A stretch of 64,000 bases of DNA from positions 1-64,000 of the forward strand of contig NZ_JAPDPI010000017.1 in the NCBI RefSeq assembly GCF_026013615.1. Direction: 5' to 3'. The notes beneath the pieces were generated by a model. It was not told the DNA's origin, made no database searches, and saw nothing but the letters and a program-made list of their open reading frames with translations. Origin of the DNA: Plebeiibacterium marinum. GTDB taxonomy: Bacteria > Bacteroidota > Bacteroidia > Bacteroidales > Marinilabiliaceae. This document shows, piece after piece, positions 25,273 through 35,030 of the stretch; positions within the stretch are counted from its first letter, which is position 1; every line of letters starts with the position of its first letter. A program made the translations under genes and the position numbers.

Positions 25273-26315
25273 GGCAAATCCCCCCAGCTTTCATTTTGAT
25301 CATAGCAAAGACGGCCCCCATTAACTTTTAATGGAGAATTAATGTTATTTGAAAACACCTGTCCGGTACCCAAGCCCTGTGGCATTGAATTATTTTGTAA
25401 TGAAGTCCACTGCGCAATGGCATTGAGTCCGATGTTGCCTTCAAGTGCAGATGTAGCCCACCATTTAATTCCGGCACATTCAGCTATATGCACCCATTCC
25501 TCTGAAGCTTTAAACCCTCCAAGCAACGAAGGTTTTAAAATGATATAATCCGGTTTTATGGTATCAATAAGCCTTTGCTTTTGAGATACCCCGTTTATGC
25601 CAATCAATTCCTCATCAAGGGCTATGGGCAGAATTCCTTTCGAACACAGATCTGCCATCAATTCCCACTGTCCTGCCTTTACAGGCTGCTCTATTGAATG
25701 TATTCCCAGTTCACTCAACCTTTTTAGCTTTGATTCTGCATCATTTTTAGTAAAAGCTCCATTGGCATCCACCCGTATTTCAATTTCGGCAGGAGAAAAT
25801 GATTGACGTATCCCCCTTATCAGCTCAATTTCTTTCTCAAAATCGATAGCTCCAACCTTTATTTTAATACAGTTAAAACCATCATCCAGCTTCTGCTTTA
25901 ACTGTGATTTCATATAGGCAACCTCCCCCATCCAAATAAGGCCATTAATTGGAATACTTGCGTTTCCGCTATAAAAACCACTTGAATATACCATTCTTTT
26001 TCCACCGTTTTCCAAATCAAGCAAAGCCATTTCTAATCCAAACCTCACAGATGGAAAATCGATCAGTGCAACATGCAAATTTTGAGCATACTCATTTATA
26101 TTTTCGCACACTTCTTGAATCTTTGATTCATACCCTGGCACATAGTCAATACTGAGACCAGGTAAAACGGAACATTCACCAACTCCAACAACTTCAGCAT
26201 TTTGGGAATCACAAACAAATAAATACCAACTATCTTTATGCGTTAACACACCACGGGAAGTTCCACCCGGTGTAATAAACCGGAATCTATGCTTTTTATA
26301 ATATGCTCTTAACAT
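25269..26315 (-). CDS. menC: o-Succinylbenzoate synthase
   Basis: Dehydrates SHCHC to o-succinylbenzoate. An enolase-superfamily barrel of 348 residues: catalytic lysines in CIKIKVG and IILKPS; metal ligands Asp in RVDANG, Glu in SIEQP and Asp in ALDEEL; and a C-terminal GNIGLNAIAQW loop. Members of this superfamily can also be dipeptide epimerases, but the position between menA and menE settles the role. It overlaps menE by four bases and lies 16 bases behind menA. Confidence 0.95.
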   Translation of the reverse strand: MLRAYYKKHRFRFITPGGTSRGVLTHKDSWYLFVCDSQNAEVVGVGECSVLPGLSIDYVPGYESKIQEVCENINEYAQNLHVALIDFPSVRFGLEMALLDLENGGKRMVYSSGFYSGNASIPINGLIWMGEVAYMKSQLKQKLDDGFNCIKIKVGAIDFEKEIELIRGIRQSFSPAEIEIRVDANGAFTKNDAESKLKRLSELGIHSIEQPVKAGQWELMADLCSKGILPIALDEELIGINGVSQKQRLIDTIKPDYIILKPSLLGGFKASEEWVHIAECAGIKWWATSALEGNIGLNAIAQWTSLQNNSMPQGLGTGQVFSNNINSPLKVNGGRLCYDQNESWGDLP

Positions 26316-26331
26316 TTTGCGGACTAATTTA

Positions 26332-27234
26332 TTATATACACAATGCTACGCCCGACAATAAAACAAGGAAAAATGTAGCCAGTGCAAGTTTTTTCAGATA
26401 GGGATAAAGATTAGAAGGATCCTGATTTTTATAAACAAAAACCAAGTCTTTAACCAAAAGAATATATACAGGAATAAAAAACCAACGCCAAATAGACTCA
26501 AAGCAAACCAATCCGTAAATAACAAACAGAAGCATTGAACCAACAATTAAAAACAAATGGTATTTTTTACCCCAACTACTTCCTTTAATAACAACAAGTG
26601 TTCTTTTCCCCGATTTGGCATCACTATCCACATCGCGTAAATTATTCAGGTTTAATACACCAACACTCAACAGCCCAACTGTAGTTGCAGGTAGCAACAA
26701 CCAAAAGTTCAAGGTGCCTACGTGCAAAAAATACGTTCCTAAAACCCCAACCAATCCGAAGAATACAAACACAAACAAATCGCCCATTCCCCTATAACCA
26801 TATGGATTTTTGCCTACAGTATATTTTATAGCAGCTACAATAGATGCCATTCCCAACAATAAGAAAAGCCAACTTTTTAAACTTATTGCCTCAAAATCTG
26901 CAAAAACTATCAGTGTTACACCTGACACCAATGATAAAAAAGCAAAAACAATGACGGTCAGCTTCATTTCTTTCATTGATATTTTACCAGAAGCCACCAT
27001 TCGCTCAGGACCAACCCGCTCCATATTATCAGCGCCGGAAACCGCATCTCCATAATCATTGGCAACATTGGATAAAATTTGTAAAAAGATAGTGGTTAAT
27101 ATGGCAAGAAAACCCACCGCTTCATTGTAATTTCCATCATATGAGGCTAAAAAATTACCCATTAACACAGTTGATACTGCCAACGGAAGCGTACGCAAAC
27201 GAAAGGATGAAATGTAAGATTTTATTTTGGACAT
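26332..27234 (-). CDS. menA: 1,4-Dihydroxy-2-naphthoate prenyltransferase
   Basis: An integral membrane UbiA-fold enzyme (300 residues, eight or nine helices) that prenylates DHNA to demethylmenaquinone. Aspartate motifs for the prenyl diphosphate: NVANDYGDAVSGAD near 62-75 and NNLRDVDSDAKSGKRT near 190-205. The start of the chain (IKSYISSFRLRTLPLAVSTVLMG) is typical of MenA. It lies 26 bases behind the chemotaxis-receptor gene and 16 before menC, so these may share a transcript. Confidence 0.95.
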   Translation of the reverse strand: MSKIKSYISSFRLRTLPLAVSTVLMGNFLASYDGNYNEAVGFLAILTTIFLQILSNVANDYGDAVSGADNMERVGPERMVASGKISMKEMKLTVIVFAFLSLVSGVTLIVFADFEAISLKSWLFLLLGMASIVAAIKYTVGKNPYGYRGMGDLFVFVFFGLVGVLGTYFLHVGTLNFWLLLPATTVGLLSVGVLNLNNLRDVDSDAKSGKRTLVVIKGSSWGKKYHLFLIVGSMLLFVIYGLVCFESIWRWFFIPVYILLVKDLVFVYKNQDPSNLYPYLKKLALATFFLVLLSGVALCI

Positions 27235-27260
27235 GGCTTAAAAAATAAGCCCCAAAGATA

Positions 27261-29357
27261 TTAAAAGGTATCAAAACCCTTTTCAAAATCTTCGTCAAAA
27301 TCTTTATCTATATTCTTAACGACCTTACCCAGATTAACAGGAGGATGGTTTTGAACCACGCTATCTTTATCCTTATGCACTATTCTTGTCTGTTTTTTAG
27401 GATTCGCTTTCTTTGGGGCGGAATTTTTCTGCTGTGAGATTTCTGTGTGTCCGTTAATTTTAAAATAACTAATCAACTCCTTAAGCTTATCTGCCTGAGC
27501 AGACAATTGCTGAGCACTTGCTGCCAATTCCTCACTTGCCGAAGCATTCTGCTGTGTCAAATTATTTAGCTCTTGTATTACGGTATTGACTTGTTCTGCG
27601 CCCTTTAATTGCTCTTCACTTGATGTAGATATTTCCTGAACCATTTCAGTTGTTTTCTCTATCTCCGGTGCCATTTCATTCACCTGGTCACCTGCCGATT
27701 GAACAACTTCAATACTCTTTCTGGACAATTCTGAAATAGCATTGGCAGCTACTTTACTAACTTCAGCCAATTTCCGTACCTCTTCTGCAACAACCGCAAA
27801 ACCTCTCCCTTCGCTACCAGCCCTTGCTGCCTCCACGGCTGCATTCAAACTCAAAATATTGGTTTGTGCAGCAATGTCTTCTATTACCTTAATTTTTTGT
27901 GAAATGCTATTGGTAACCTCAATTGACTTATGAGTCCCCTCATATACACCCTTCATTGTTTTATGTGCATTTTCGGAAATTTGCCCGGTGCTTTTAGCAT
28001 TTTGAGCATTCATCTCTATGTTACTTACCATTTCTTCCATAGTAGAAGATACCTCCTCTACAGAAGCAGCCTGTTGAGTTGCCCCTTGCGATATTTGCAT
28101 TGAAGTTGAACTAACCTGGTGCCCGGCCGAAGCAATATTAGATGAACCTGTAATAATCTCTGACACAACCTCTTTGAGTTTGCCTACCATCTCATTTAAA
28201 GCAGATGCCATTTGACCAATTTCATCTTTCTGATTTATTTGTACTTTAGCAGACAGATCACCACTGGCCAGATGTTTGGCAAACTCCATAGTATTCTCTA
28301 AAGGTTTACTAATTGAACGTGCCACATATCTGTTTACAACAATAAAAACCACAATACCAATAAACAAGGCAACCAATATTGCTATTAGCAATTTTACTAT
28401 TACCTTATCAATATCTGACTTATAATAAGATACGGCCACAAACGATTCAATTGCCGGTATATATTCAAAATACAACACCTTTCCTTTACCCTCAAAATCA
28501 TAATAAAACTTCCCCTTATCTGCACTTTTTGAATACTCTGTTATCTTTTTAAAAAAATCATCTTCAGTAAAGTATTCACCTTCTCCGGTTGGATGTATTA
28601 ACATCTTCCCCTCCTTATCTATAATAAACGGATAGCCCGTTTCCAGATATTTTTTACCGGCAAATATCTGCTTAACTTTTGCCAGATCTTTTTCTTTCAT
28701 TCCTACATAAAGAATTCCCTCCACTTCACCATCAACATAAATAGGTTCATAAACAGTAAGATACCAATCATCAACAACAAAGGCCCGTCCCCTGAAGGTA
28801 TCTCCTTTTACCACTGCCTTTGCAACAGGAGAATCATTGGGTATATAAGTGTTTACAGCCCTATTTCCTTGTTGATCCTTTATATTGGTTGATATTCTTA
28901 AAAAGCCATCCGGAATTTTTTGGAATACAGTAACCGAACCATTAGTCATTTCGCCCAACCTGTCCACAAATAGATTATTGCCATAAACAGCCTGTCCTCC
29001 ACGCATAAAACCAGGTAGTTCAACTACAGATACTTGTTTTGTTTTCTGGTTAACAGCCTGAACCATGGTGGCCTTGCGCTCGTTTATACCCACTTCTTCC
29101 TGATAAAAAAAATCATGAGCTACTAACATAGAGGAATTGACAAACTCTTGTTTGGTTTCAATTTGTAACTCAATCATTGTTTTAAGGTTATGAGTTTCTT
29201 CATACGACAGGTAATCCATTGACAGACTTACCGTTTTGTACTCTGATAGTAAGGCAAAAATCCCAAAGGCCGAAATGATAATCACTACTACCGAACCCAA
29301 TACTAAATTCAACCTTCTCCCAATCCTGATATTCTTTAATGACCAACTCTTTTTCAT
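27261..29357 (-). CDS. Methyl-accepting chemotaxis protein with periplasmic Cache domain
   Basis: A transmembrane receptor of 698 residues from the ATG at 29357; the track start adds 23 residues. TM1 lies at about 17-37, a large extracellular sensor of the Cache_3-Cache_2 kind follows ([36 protein letters not shown]), then TM2 ([19 protein letters not shown]), a HAMP domain, and the signalling coiled coil with the conserved hairpin tip [16 protein letters not shown] Lys/Asp-rich tail ends the protein, with no CheB/CheR pentapeptide obvious. No che genes are in the window. It splits the menaquinone genes, and its position next to menA suggests insertion rather than a shared function. Confidence 0.94.
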   Translation of the reverse strand: MKKSWSLKNIRIGRRLNLVLGSVVVIIISAFGIFALLSEYKTVSLSMDYLSYEETHNLKTMIELQIETKQEFVNSSMLVAHDFFYQEEVGINERKATMVQAVNQKTKQVSVVELPGFMRGGQAVYGNNLFVDRLGEMTNGSVTVFQKIPDGFLRISTNIKDQQGNRAVNTYIPNDSPVAKAVVKGDTFRGRAFVVDDWYLTVYEPIYVDGEVEGILYVGMKEKDLAKVKQIFAGKKYLETGYPFIIDKEGKMLIHPTGEGEYFTEDDFFKKITEYSKSADKGKFYYDFEGKGKVLYFEYIPAIESFVAVSYYKSDIDKVIVKLLIAILVALFIGIVVFIVVNRYVARSISKPLENTMEFAKHLASGDLSAKVQINQKDEIGQMASALNEMVGKLKEVVSEIITGSSNIASAGHQVSSTSMQISQGATQQAASVEEVSSTMEEMVSNIEMNAQNAKSTGQISENAHKTMKGVYEGTHKSIEVTNSISQKIKVIEDIAAQTNILSLNAAVEAARAGSEGRGFAVVAEEVRKLAEVSKVAANAISELSRKSIEVVQSAGDQVNEMAPEIEKTTEMVQEISTSSEEQLKGAEQVNTVIQELNNLTQQNASASEELAASAQQLSAQADKLKELISYFKINGHTEISQQKNSAPKKANPKKQTRIVHKDKDSVVQNHPPVNLGKVVKNIDKDFDEDFEKGFDTF

Positions 29358-29574
29358 ACCGTTCCATATTAAATTCAACAACCGCACTTTAGAGTTAGCC
29401 TTAACAACCACACTAATTATCAACACATTAATGCAATCATTGTATAAGTTACAACTTTATTCATTTAAAGTCACTGCTTCATATGAAAATGAGTTTATCG
29501 AATAGATTAGTCAATAAATACAGAAAACCCATTACCTAAATTGGATTTTAATTATATTAGTGTTCGATTAAATT

Positions 29575-30048
29575 ATGCAAACTATGGAAAATAAATACTC
29601 ATCATTACTACTTTCGGACAAAGCCATTTCTCATATATACGGAATTGCCAGATGGACAAAATTCCTTGCAGTACTAGGGTTTGTTTTTTGGACTCTCTAT
29701 ATCCTAATAGCCCTGTTTACTAATTTTATGATTTTGGTAGAAAGCACAAAACAAGTTCTTCCATTTTCTCCCATATCCTTTTTTATCACTACTATTGCAT
29801 TTATTGTGATAATGTTTTTCCCCATATATTTTTTAAATGGATTCTCAAATAAAATTAAGCGTGGATTAAAAAAACAGAATGGACAGGATGTTGATTTGGC
29901 ATTTAAAAATTTAAGGTCGTATTACCGGTTTATTGGGATACTAACCATTATCTCATTAATACTATATACGGTGTCTGTAATTGTATTCTACAACCTCCTA
30001 TCAACAACTATTACAGAGATACTTCAAGGCTATCCAACTGTAGTATAG
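29575..30048 (+). CDS. DUF5362 membrane protein
   Basis: A small integral membrane protein of 157 residues with four hydrophobic segments (WTKFLAVLGFVFWTLYILIAL, a second after residue 60, and a pair near the C-terminus). The amphipathic stretch FSNKIKRGLKKQNGQDVDLAFKNLRSYYRF between them is the DUF5362 hallmark. Its function is unknown. It is the only plus-strand gene inside the menaquinone region and has a bidirectional terminator behind it. An ATG three codons in is an equally possible start. Confidence 0.8.
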   Translation: MQTMENKYSSLLLSDKAISHIYGIARWTKFLAVLGFVFWTLYILIALFTNFMILVESTKQVLPFSPISFFITTIAFIVIMFFPIYFLNGFSNKIKRGLKKQNGQDVDLAFKNLRSYYRFIGILTIISLILYTVSVIVFYNLLSTTITEILQGYPTVV

Positions 30049-30050
30049 TA

Positions 30051-30085
30051 AAAAACTCTGACAATCGTTTATTGCCAGAGTTTTT
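30051..30085. terminator. Bidirectional terminator
   Basis: AAAAACTCTG and CAGAGTTTTT pair, with an inner CAAT/ATTG. It serves the DUF5362 gene on the plus strand and could also act for menB on the minus strand. Confidence 0.7.
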
Positions 30086-30106
30086 ATAGTTCTTTTTATC
30101 ATAACA

Positions 30107-30148
30107 GATCGTTAGATTTTAGATAAGAGATAAGAGACTTATTTGCAA
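30107..30148. repeat. Degenerate heptad repeat
   Basis: In-phase units AGATCGT, TAGATTT, TAGATAA or AGATAAG, AGATAAG, AGACTTA lie between the terminator and the menB stop. Confidence 0.45.
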
Positions 30149-30239
30149 GATACTTAAAATCAGATTTTTACCTAACTTAAGTTGATTTCATTAAGCATCT
30201 CATAATCTAACACTTATAAAAAACTAACGAACTAATGTA

Positions 30240-31061
30240 TCAGGGAAACTTCGGAAATTGTCCAAAATCAGGATCCCTTTTCTCTAAAAATGCATTTTTC
30301 CCTTCCTGGGCCTCCTGCATCAAATAATACATTAAAGTTGCATCACCTGCCATCTCCATTATCCCATGCTGTCCGTCGAGTTCGGCATTAAGTCCCCTTT
30401 TTATCATTCGTAAAGCCAACGGGCTTCTTTTCATAATTGTTCTGCACCACTGCACTGTTATATCTTCCAGTTCTTCCAGAGGCACTACTTTATTGACCAT
30501 ACCCATTTTTTCAGCTTCCTCTGCGGTATATTGTTCACATAGGAACCATATTTCACGAGCTTTCTTTTGTCCCACCTGGCGGGCTAAATACGAGGAACCA
30601 AAACCTGCATCAAAACTACCTACTTTAGGCCCGGTTTGTCCAAATCGTGCATTGTCCGAAGCAATAGTCAGATCACAAACAACATGCAATACATGACCAC
30701 CTCCAATGGCATAACCATTTACCATAGCTATTACCGGCTTAGGAAGAGAGCGTATTTTTTTATGCAAATCAAGCACATTCAGGCGAGGCACCCCATTCTC
30801 ATCAATATAGCCTCCAACACCTTTCACCTTCTGGTCTCCGCCTGAGCAAAAGGCCTTATCCCCTGTCCCTGTTAAAACTACAACATTAATATCCTGACGC
30901 TCTCTACATATTTCAAAAGCATCCAGCATTTCCATGTTTGTTTCAGGTCGAAATGCATTATAAACCTCTGGCCGGTTAATAGTAACCTTTGCAATACCTT
31001 CAAAAAATTCAAACTTGATGTCGGTATACTCTTTTATTGTTTCCCAGCTATATTTACTCAT
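30240..31061 (-). CDS. menB: 1,4-Dihydroxy-2-naphthoyl-CoA synthase
   Basis: A crotonase-fold enzyme of 273 residues that cyclises o-succinylbenzoyl-CoA. Oxyanion-hole and substrate motifs: [12 protein letters not shown] near 70-82, [21 protein letters not shown] near 114-134, [21 protein letters not shown] near 142-162. The C-terminal [18 protein letters not shown] matches MenB. It lies 13 bases behind menD on the same strand, part of menF-menD-menB. Confidence 0.97.
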   Translation of the reverse strand: MSKYSWETIKEYTDIKFEFFEGIAKVTINRPEVYNAFRPETNMEMLDAFEICRERQDINVVVLTGTGDKAFCSGGDQKVKGVGGYIDENGVPRLNVLDLHKKIRSLPKPVIAMVNGYAIGGGHVLHVVCDLTIASDNARFGQTGPKVGSFDAGFGSSYLARQVGQKKAREIWFLCEQYTAEEAEKMGMVNKVVPLEELEDITVQWCRTIMKRSPLALRMIKRGLNAELDGQHGIMEMAGDATLMYYLMQEAQEGKNAFLEKRDPDFGQFPKFP

Positions 31062-31074
31062 TACAAAAATGTTT

Positions 31075-32781
31075 TTATATTTTAAACACTAAACTCTTAA
31101 AGTAGTTTCGAAGTATTTCACCATTCAAATCACCTGGCGTAAATACCTCTAATATAGAAGCTTGTTCATTTTCAAGCAAAAACTCATTATATACAGTCCT
31201 TAATTCATCTTCACCCGAACATGAATAATACCTTAATCCAAAAGCTTTAGCAATATATTTTGCCGATTGATTATGTTTTGCCTCAAAAAATTCTTCCAGC
31301 TCTTCTGTTTGTGACGGGCCAGGTATAAACCTGAAAATACCGCCACCTCCATTATTGATCAATACAATTTTAAAATCCTTACGAAGGTATTTATTCCACA
31401 GGCCATTTGAATCGTAAAAAAAAGACATATCGCCAGTAATAAGAAGCGTAGCCTTTTGAGATACATAAGCAGCTCCGACAGCAGTACTGGTAGATCCATC
31501 AATTCCGCTCGTCCCCCTGTTGGCAAAAGTATCCTCATGAATTTCATCCTGAAACAATTGGGCATACCTTACTGGCGTACTATTGGCCAACTGTAAATTG
31601 ATATTCTGTGGCAAATTTGTAAATATGTGTGATAAAGCTTTAAAATCACTCCATTCAACATCATTGCAATAATCCAGATGCAACAATCGGTTTTTAACAC
31701 TTAAGCCCATCCACAAATCCCTATAATCTGAATCCTGAGATTGCACACAGCCGGCCATTTGCAAAAAAAACATTTCAGGCTTCACTTTTACTGCTAATGA
31801 CAAATGCTGAAACGTATCAATAACCTCCTCATTTAATGAAATATGCCAATGATTTTGGGGAGCATTGTTCCTTAAAAACTTTTTGATCTGTTTACTTACT
31901 ATTTGTCCCCCAAAAGAGATTAACAGCTCGGGCGAAAAATCAACTGCCTTGTCTTCTTCAATACTAAAAACCTGCCTGTCTATGCACTCTACAATATTTT
32001 CACCCTTAATATTTGAGGTGGTTTCTGTAAGAAAAACAGTATTGGGTTGCTGCGATAAGACATTAATAGCTTTATTCAACTCTTCATTTGGGTGACAAAC
32101 TCCACAGACTACCATCACCTTTTTAGCATAGCTCCACTGTTGAGCTAAAGCACGTAAATTTTCCTCGCTTAGCGCACTTGATGGTTCAACAACATCAATG
32201 GTGTTATATGAACCCGGTTTCAACTCCCCTTTTTTATACAATGGTTCACGTAACGGAACATTAATATGAACAGGACCTGACACATTTCCATTTGCTCTGT
32301 TAAAGGCCTCTGACACCAGTCGTTTTACATACCAGTGATCATCCTGTAAAATAGCTTCTACAGGCAAATTTGCCTGAAACCTCACATAATTTTGATACAA
32401 TCCCTGCTGGGGAATAGTCTGTCCATCCGCCTGACCAAGCCATTCCACAGGCCTGTCAGCTGTTAAAACCACCAACGGAACTTCCTGATAAAATGCCTCT
32501 GCTATGGCAGGAGCATAATTTAGCGCTGCCGTACCGCTTGTGCACAATAATGCCACAGGCCTTTGTAACTGTTGCGCCATCCCCAGTGCAAAAAAGCCTG
32601 CACTTCTTTCATCTACTATGGTAAAGCATTTTATTTCAGGGATAGAGCTAAATGAGAGAATTAAAGGCGCATTGCGTGAACCGGGAGAAATCACTACCTC
32701 CTTCAGTCCTTTGGCAATTAATACCTGAACCAATATTTTAACAGACGATTTATCAGATATTTCGTAAGACATACTTTTCAA
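31075..32781 (-). CDS. menD: SEPHCHC synthase (MenD)
   Basis: The ThDP-dependent first committed enzyme of menaquinone synthesis, joining isochorismate and 2-oxoglutarate. The 568 residues show [13 protein letters not shown] (substrate phosphate contact), the ThDP glutamate region [13 protein letters not shown], the three-domain layout, and the Mg/ThDP motif [12 protein letters not shown] to [18 protein letters not shown] with [10 protein letters not shown]. The start could be the first or fourth codon, both ATG. The ATG follows the menF stop without a gap. Confidence 0.97.
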   Translation of the reverse strand: MKSMSYEISDKSSVKILVQVLIAKGLKEVVISPGSRNAPLILSFSSIPEIKCFTIVDERSAGFFALGMAQQLQRPVALLCTSGTAALNYAPAIAEAFYQEVPLVVLTADRPVEWLGQADGQTIPQQGLYQNYVRFQANLPVEAILQDDHWYVKRLVSEAFNRANGNVSGPVHINVPLREPLYKKGELKPGSYNTIDVVEPSSALSEENLRALAQQWSYAKKVMVVCGVCHPNEELNKAINVLSQQPNTVFLTETTSNIKGENIVECIDRQVFSIEEDKAVDFSPELLISFGGQIVSKQIKKFLRNNAPQNHWHISLNEEVIDTFQHLSLAVKVKPEMFFLQMAGCVQSQDSDYRDLWMGLSVKNRLLHLDYCNDVEWSDFKALSHIFTNLPQNINLQLANSTPVRYAQLFQDEIHEDTFANRGTSGIDGSTSTAVGAAYVSQKATLLITGDMSFFYDSNGLWNKYLRKDFKIVLINNGGGGIFRFIPGPSQTEELEEFFEAKHNQSAKYIAKAFGLRYYSCSGEDELRTVYNEFLLENEQASILEVFTPGDLNGEILRNYFKSLVFKI

Positions 32782-33879
32782 TTAACCTTTTATCTCATTT
32801 ATAACATCCAAAAGAGTACTTGCTTTCAATTCTGTTTCATTCCACTCCTGCTCAGGCTTCGAACCAACAGTAATACCCCCACCCAAAAACATATCAACAC
32901 CACCATCATTAAACTTCATGCATCGGATATTAACAAACAACTCTACATTCCCATTGTTAATTCTGCCAATAAAACCTGCATAATAACTGCGCATATGCTC
33001 TTCTACCCGGCGAATAACCTCCATTGCTTCATTTTTAGGCAAGCCACAAACAGCTGGTGTAGGATGAAGATCTTTAACAAAATCTCCAAGCTTATCTCGC
33101 AATCCGTTTACTGCAAACCTGTAGATTGTTTTAAGATGAAATAACCTACCTGCTTTTACACTTTTAGGACCATCAACATCTGCCTCATCCACCCCATATC
33201 TTTTTAAAACATCTGTGACAAAATCAGTAACAATCTGCTGCTCCTCCTCTTCTTTATTCTGCCATTGCGAATGCTCTCCTTCACTGATGGTTCCGGCTAA
33301 CGAAACTGTTGTGCCCAAATTGTTTTCGACCTTGAAAAGAAGCTCAGGACTGGCACCAACCCACAAGCCTGAATTTAAGGTATAATACATAAAGGCATAA
33401 GCCTCCGGGTATTTGCTGCACAACTTATAAAACAAATCAGCAGCACAAGAATCATCAACCCCATCAACTCTTTTTATTCTCGAAAGAATGGCTTTTTCTA
33501 TTTTACCTGATTCTATTGCTTTGTATAATTGGCGATATTGTTTTTCATATGAATTATAGGTAGCATAGCATTTACTTTCAGTAGTTTGATCACCTGACGT
33601 TTTGATTTGTTTAATTGCTTCAAATACTTCGGCAGAAGTTGATCCTTCAACAACAAAATCATCTTTTAAAAACAATCCGGCATCATGCTGCAGATCAAAA
33701 GGTGCTATAACAAAACCGCTTTTTTTTAAGTATCCTGAAAGCTCTTTGTCTCCATACACTCCCACTTCTTCACTAATGAGCAGAGTTATTTTTTCTTCTC
33801 CTGGATTCTTATATATTGCAAAAGGAGCATTGATTCCAATACAATACTCCAATACTTTCTTCTGACTAATTTCTGCCAC
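32782..33879 (-). CDS. menF: Isochorismate synthase
   Basis: A chorismate-binding enzyme of 365 residues that isomerises chorismate at the head of the menaquinone path. The conserved block is complete: ILSRIKRV, SPELLFKV, LAGTISEGE, FHLKTIYRF, HPTPAVCGLPK and SYYAGFIG with the Mg-binding glutamates in IRCM/GGGITVGSKPEQEWNETELK. EntC/DhbC siderophore enzymes look alike, but the direct contact with menD decides the role. It begins the menF-menD-menB row, 23 bases behind the nucleoid protein gene. Confidence 0.93.
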   Translation of the reverse strand: MAEISQKKVLEYCIGINAPFAIYKNPGEEKITLLISEEVGVYGDKELSGYLKKSGFVIAPFDLQHDAGLFLKDDFVVEGSTSAEVFEAIKQIKTSGDQTTESKCYATYNSYEKQYRQLYKAIESGKIEKAILSRIKRVDGVDDSCAADLFYKLCSKYPEAYAFMYYTLNSGLWVGASPELLFKVENNLGTTVSLAGTISEGEHSQWQNKEEEEQQIVTDFVTDVLKRYGVDEADVDGPKSVKAGRLFHLKTIYRFAVNGLRDKLGDFVKDLHPTPAVCGLPKNEAMEVIRRVEEHMRSYYAGFIGRINNGNVELFVNIRCMKFNDGGVDMFLGGGITVGSKPEQEWNETELKASTLLDVINEIKG

Positions 33880-33902
33880 AATAAATTCTCTATTTAGGCA
33901 AT

Positions 33903-34952
33903 TTAACTTTCCACTTCGTAATAAAGAGTATAGTAATTCAATCCTTTTTGCTGATCATATCCTCGTTCCACATAATCTCTGCGTCCATGGATATAAACAT
34001 GAAAGTTCTTATCTAGTTTCAAAATTGATTTAAATGTACCCTTCTGACCTTTTACTGCACTCTTTGAAATATCAAACTCTTCTTTTAAAGGCATACTACC
34101 CTCCTGCTGAAAGCTTTCCTTATAATCTTTAAAAGCATCAATTATTTCAGGTTGCCCCATAACCTCGTGTTCAAAATTGGCTTCATTAAAGCTATCTTTA
34201 TTATTAAAGAAATCCATTGAACGGTTAAGCATATCAATCTGATCAGCTCTGGCTACGTCATTTTCTTTATTATAAACATTATCCACAAAGCCCCGGCACA
34301 TTTCAAGGTAATTCTTTGTAAAGTAATAATTATCTTCCCTGGGCTGAAGACCTAAAAAATCATCGACCCAAAACCGAGCTTCATTTCCTTTATTAATATT
34401 ATCCACTGAACAGATCTTATATCCATCTTCCTTTTCGGTATTGAATATCAAACAGCCTTTATCCAGTTTTTTAATATTGATTCCTTCCTGAGTACCCAGT
34501 TCAAAATTCTGGTTATTCAGATACACCTTTAAAAATGTTTCCTTGTTCTCCGATTTAAAAACCCCCATGGCATCAACCAGTTCTCCATCCACTACCACAT
34601 TTTTAAAAACTGCCAGATACAATTCTCCACCCCTTATTTTGGGATGATTGGAATTTTCATAAAGCCATTCTGAAATCTGAATAGACGACTGATAAAAATC
34701 TCCGGCTCCTTCAAAAAGATCCCTCACATTGGTATAAACAATATTCTGTTCCAAATCTTCCGGATGAAAAAAGGTATAATATGAATCATCCTTAAATGGC
34801 TTAAAAAAATAATTCAACAACACATCCTTTACCATCTCATCATCCTGCAAATCCATGGTATCCTTTGAAAATCTAATTGGTTCAGCTTCTGACCTTGACC
34901 CAATATGATGTACAACCATACTTTCAATGGTTGCCTGCGAAAAATCAATCAT
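33903..34952 (-). CDS. NA37/YejK-family nucleoid-associated protein
   Basis: A 349-residue cytosolic protein of the 37-kDa nucleoid-associated family. The N-terminus (MVVHHIGSRSEAEPIRFSKD) and the segment LYLAVFKNVVVDGELVDAMGVFKSEN, followed by GCLIFNTEKEDGYKICSVD, are typical. Homologues bind DNA loosely and their role is poorly known. It sits just upstream of menF with a 23-base gap and may be co-transcribed with the menaquinone genes. Confidence 0.9.
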   Translation of the reverse strand: MIDFSQATIESMVVHHIGSRSEAEPIRFSKDTMDLQDDEMVKDVLLNYFFKPFKDDSYYTFFHPEDLEQNIVYTNVRDLFEGAGDFYQSSIQISEWLYENSNHPKIRGGELYLAVFKNVVVDGELVDAMGVFKSENKETFLKVYLNNQNFELGTQEGINIKKLDKGCLIFNTEKEDGYKICSVDNINKGNEARFWVDDFLGLQPREDNYYFTKNYLEMCRGFVDNVYNKENDVARADQIDMLNRSMDFFNNKDSFNEANFEHEVMGQPEIIDAFKDYKESFQQEGSMPLKEEFDISKSAVKGQKGTFKSILKLDKNFHVYIHGRRDYVERGYDQQKGLNYYTLYYEVES

Positions 34953-35030
34953 CTTAATTTGTTTTTATCTAAACAGCCTACAAATATAATAATAACCTAA
35001 ACTCGGCATAATTTATATTTCAGTCATTTT

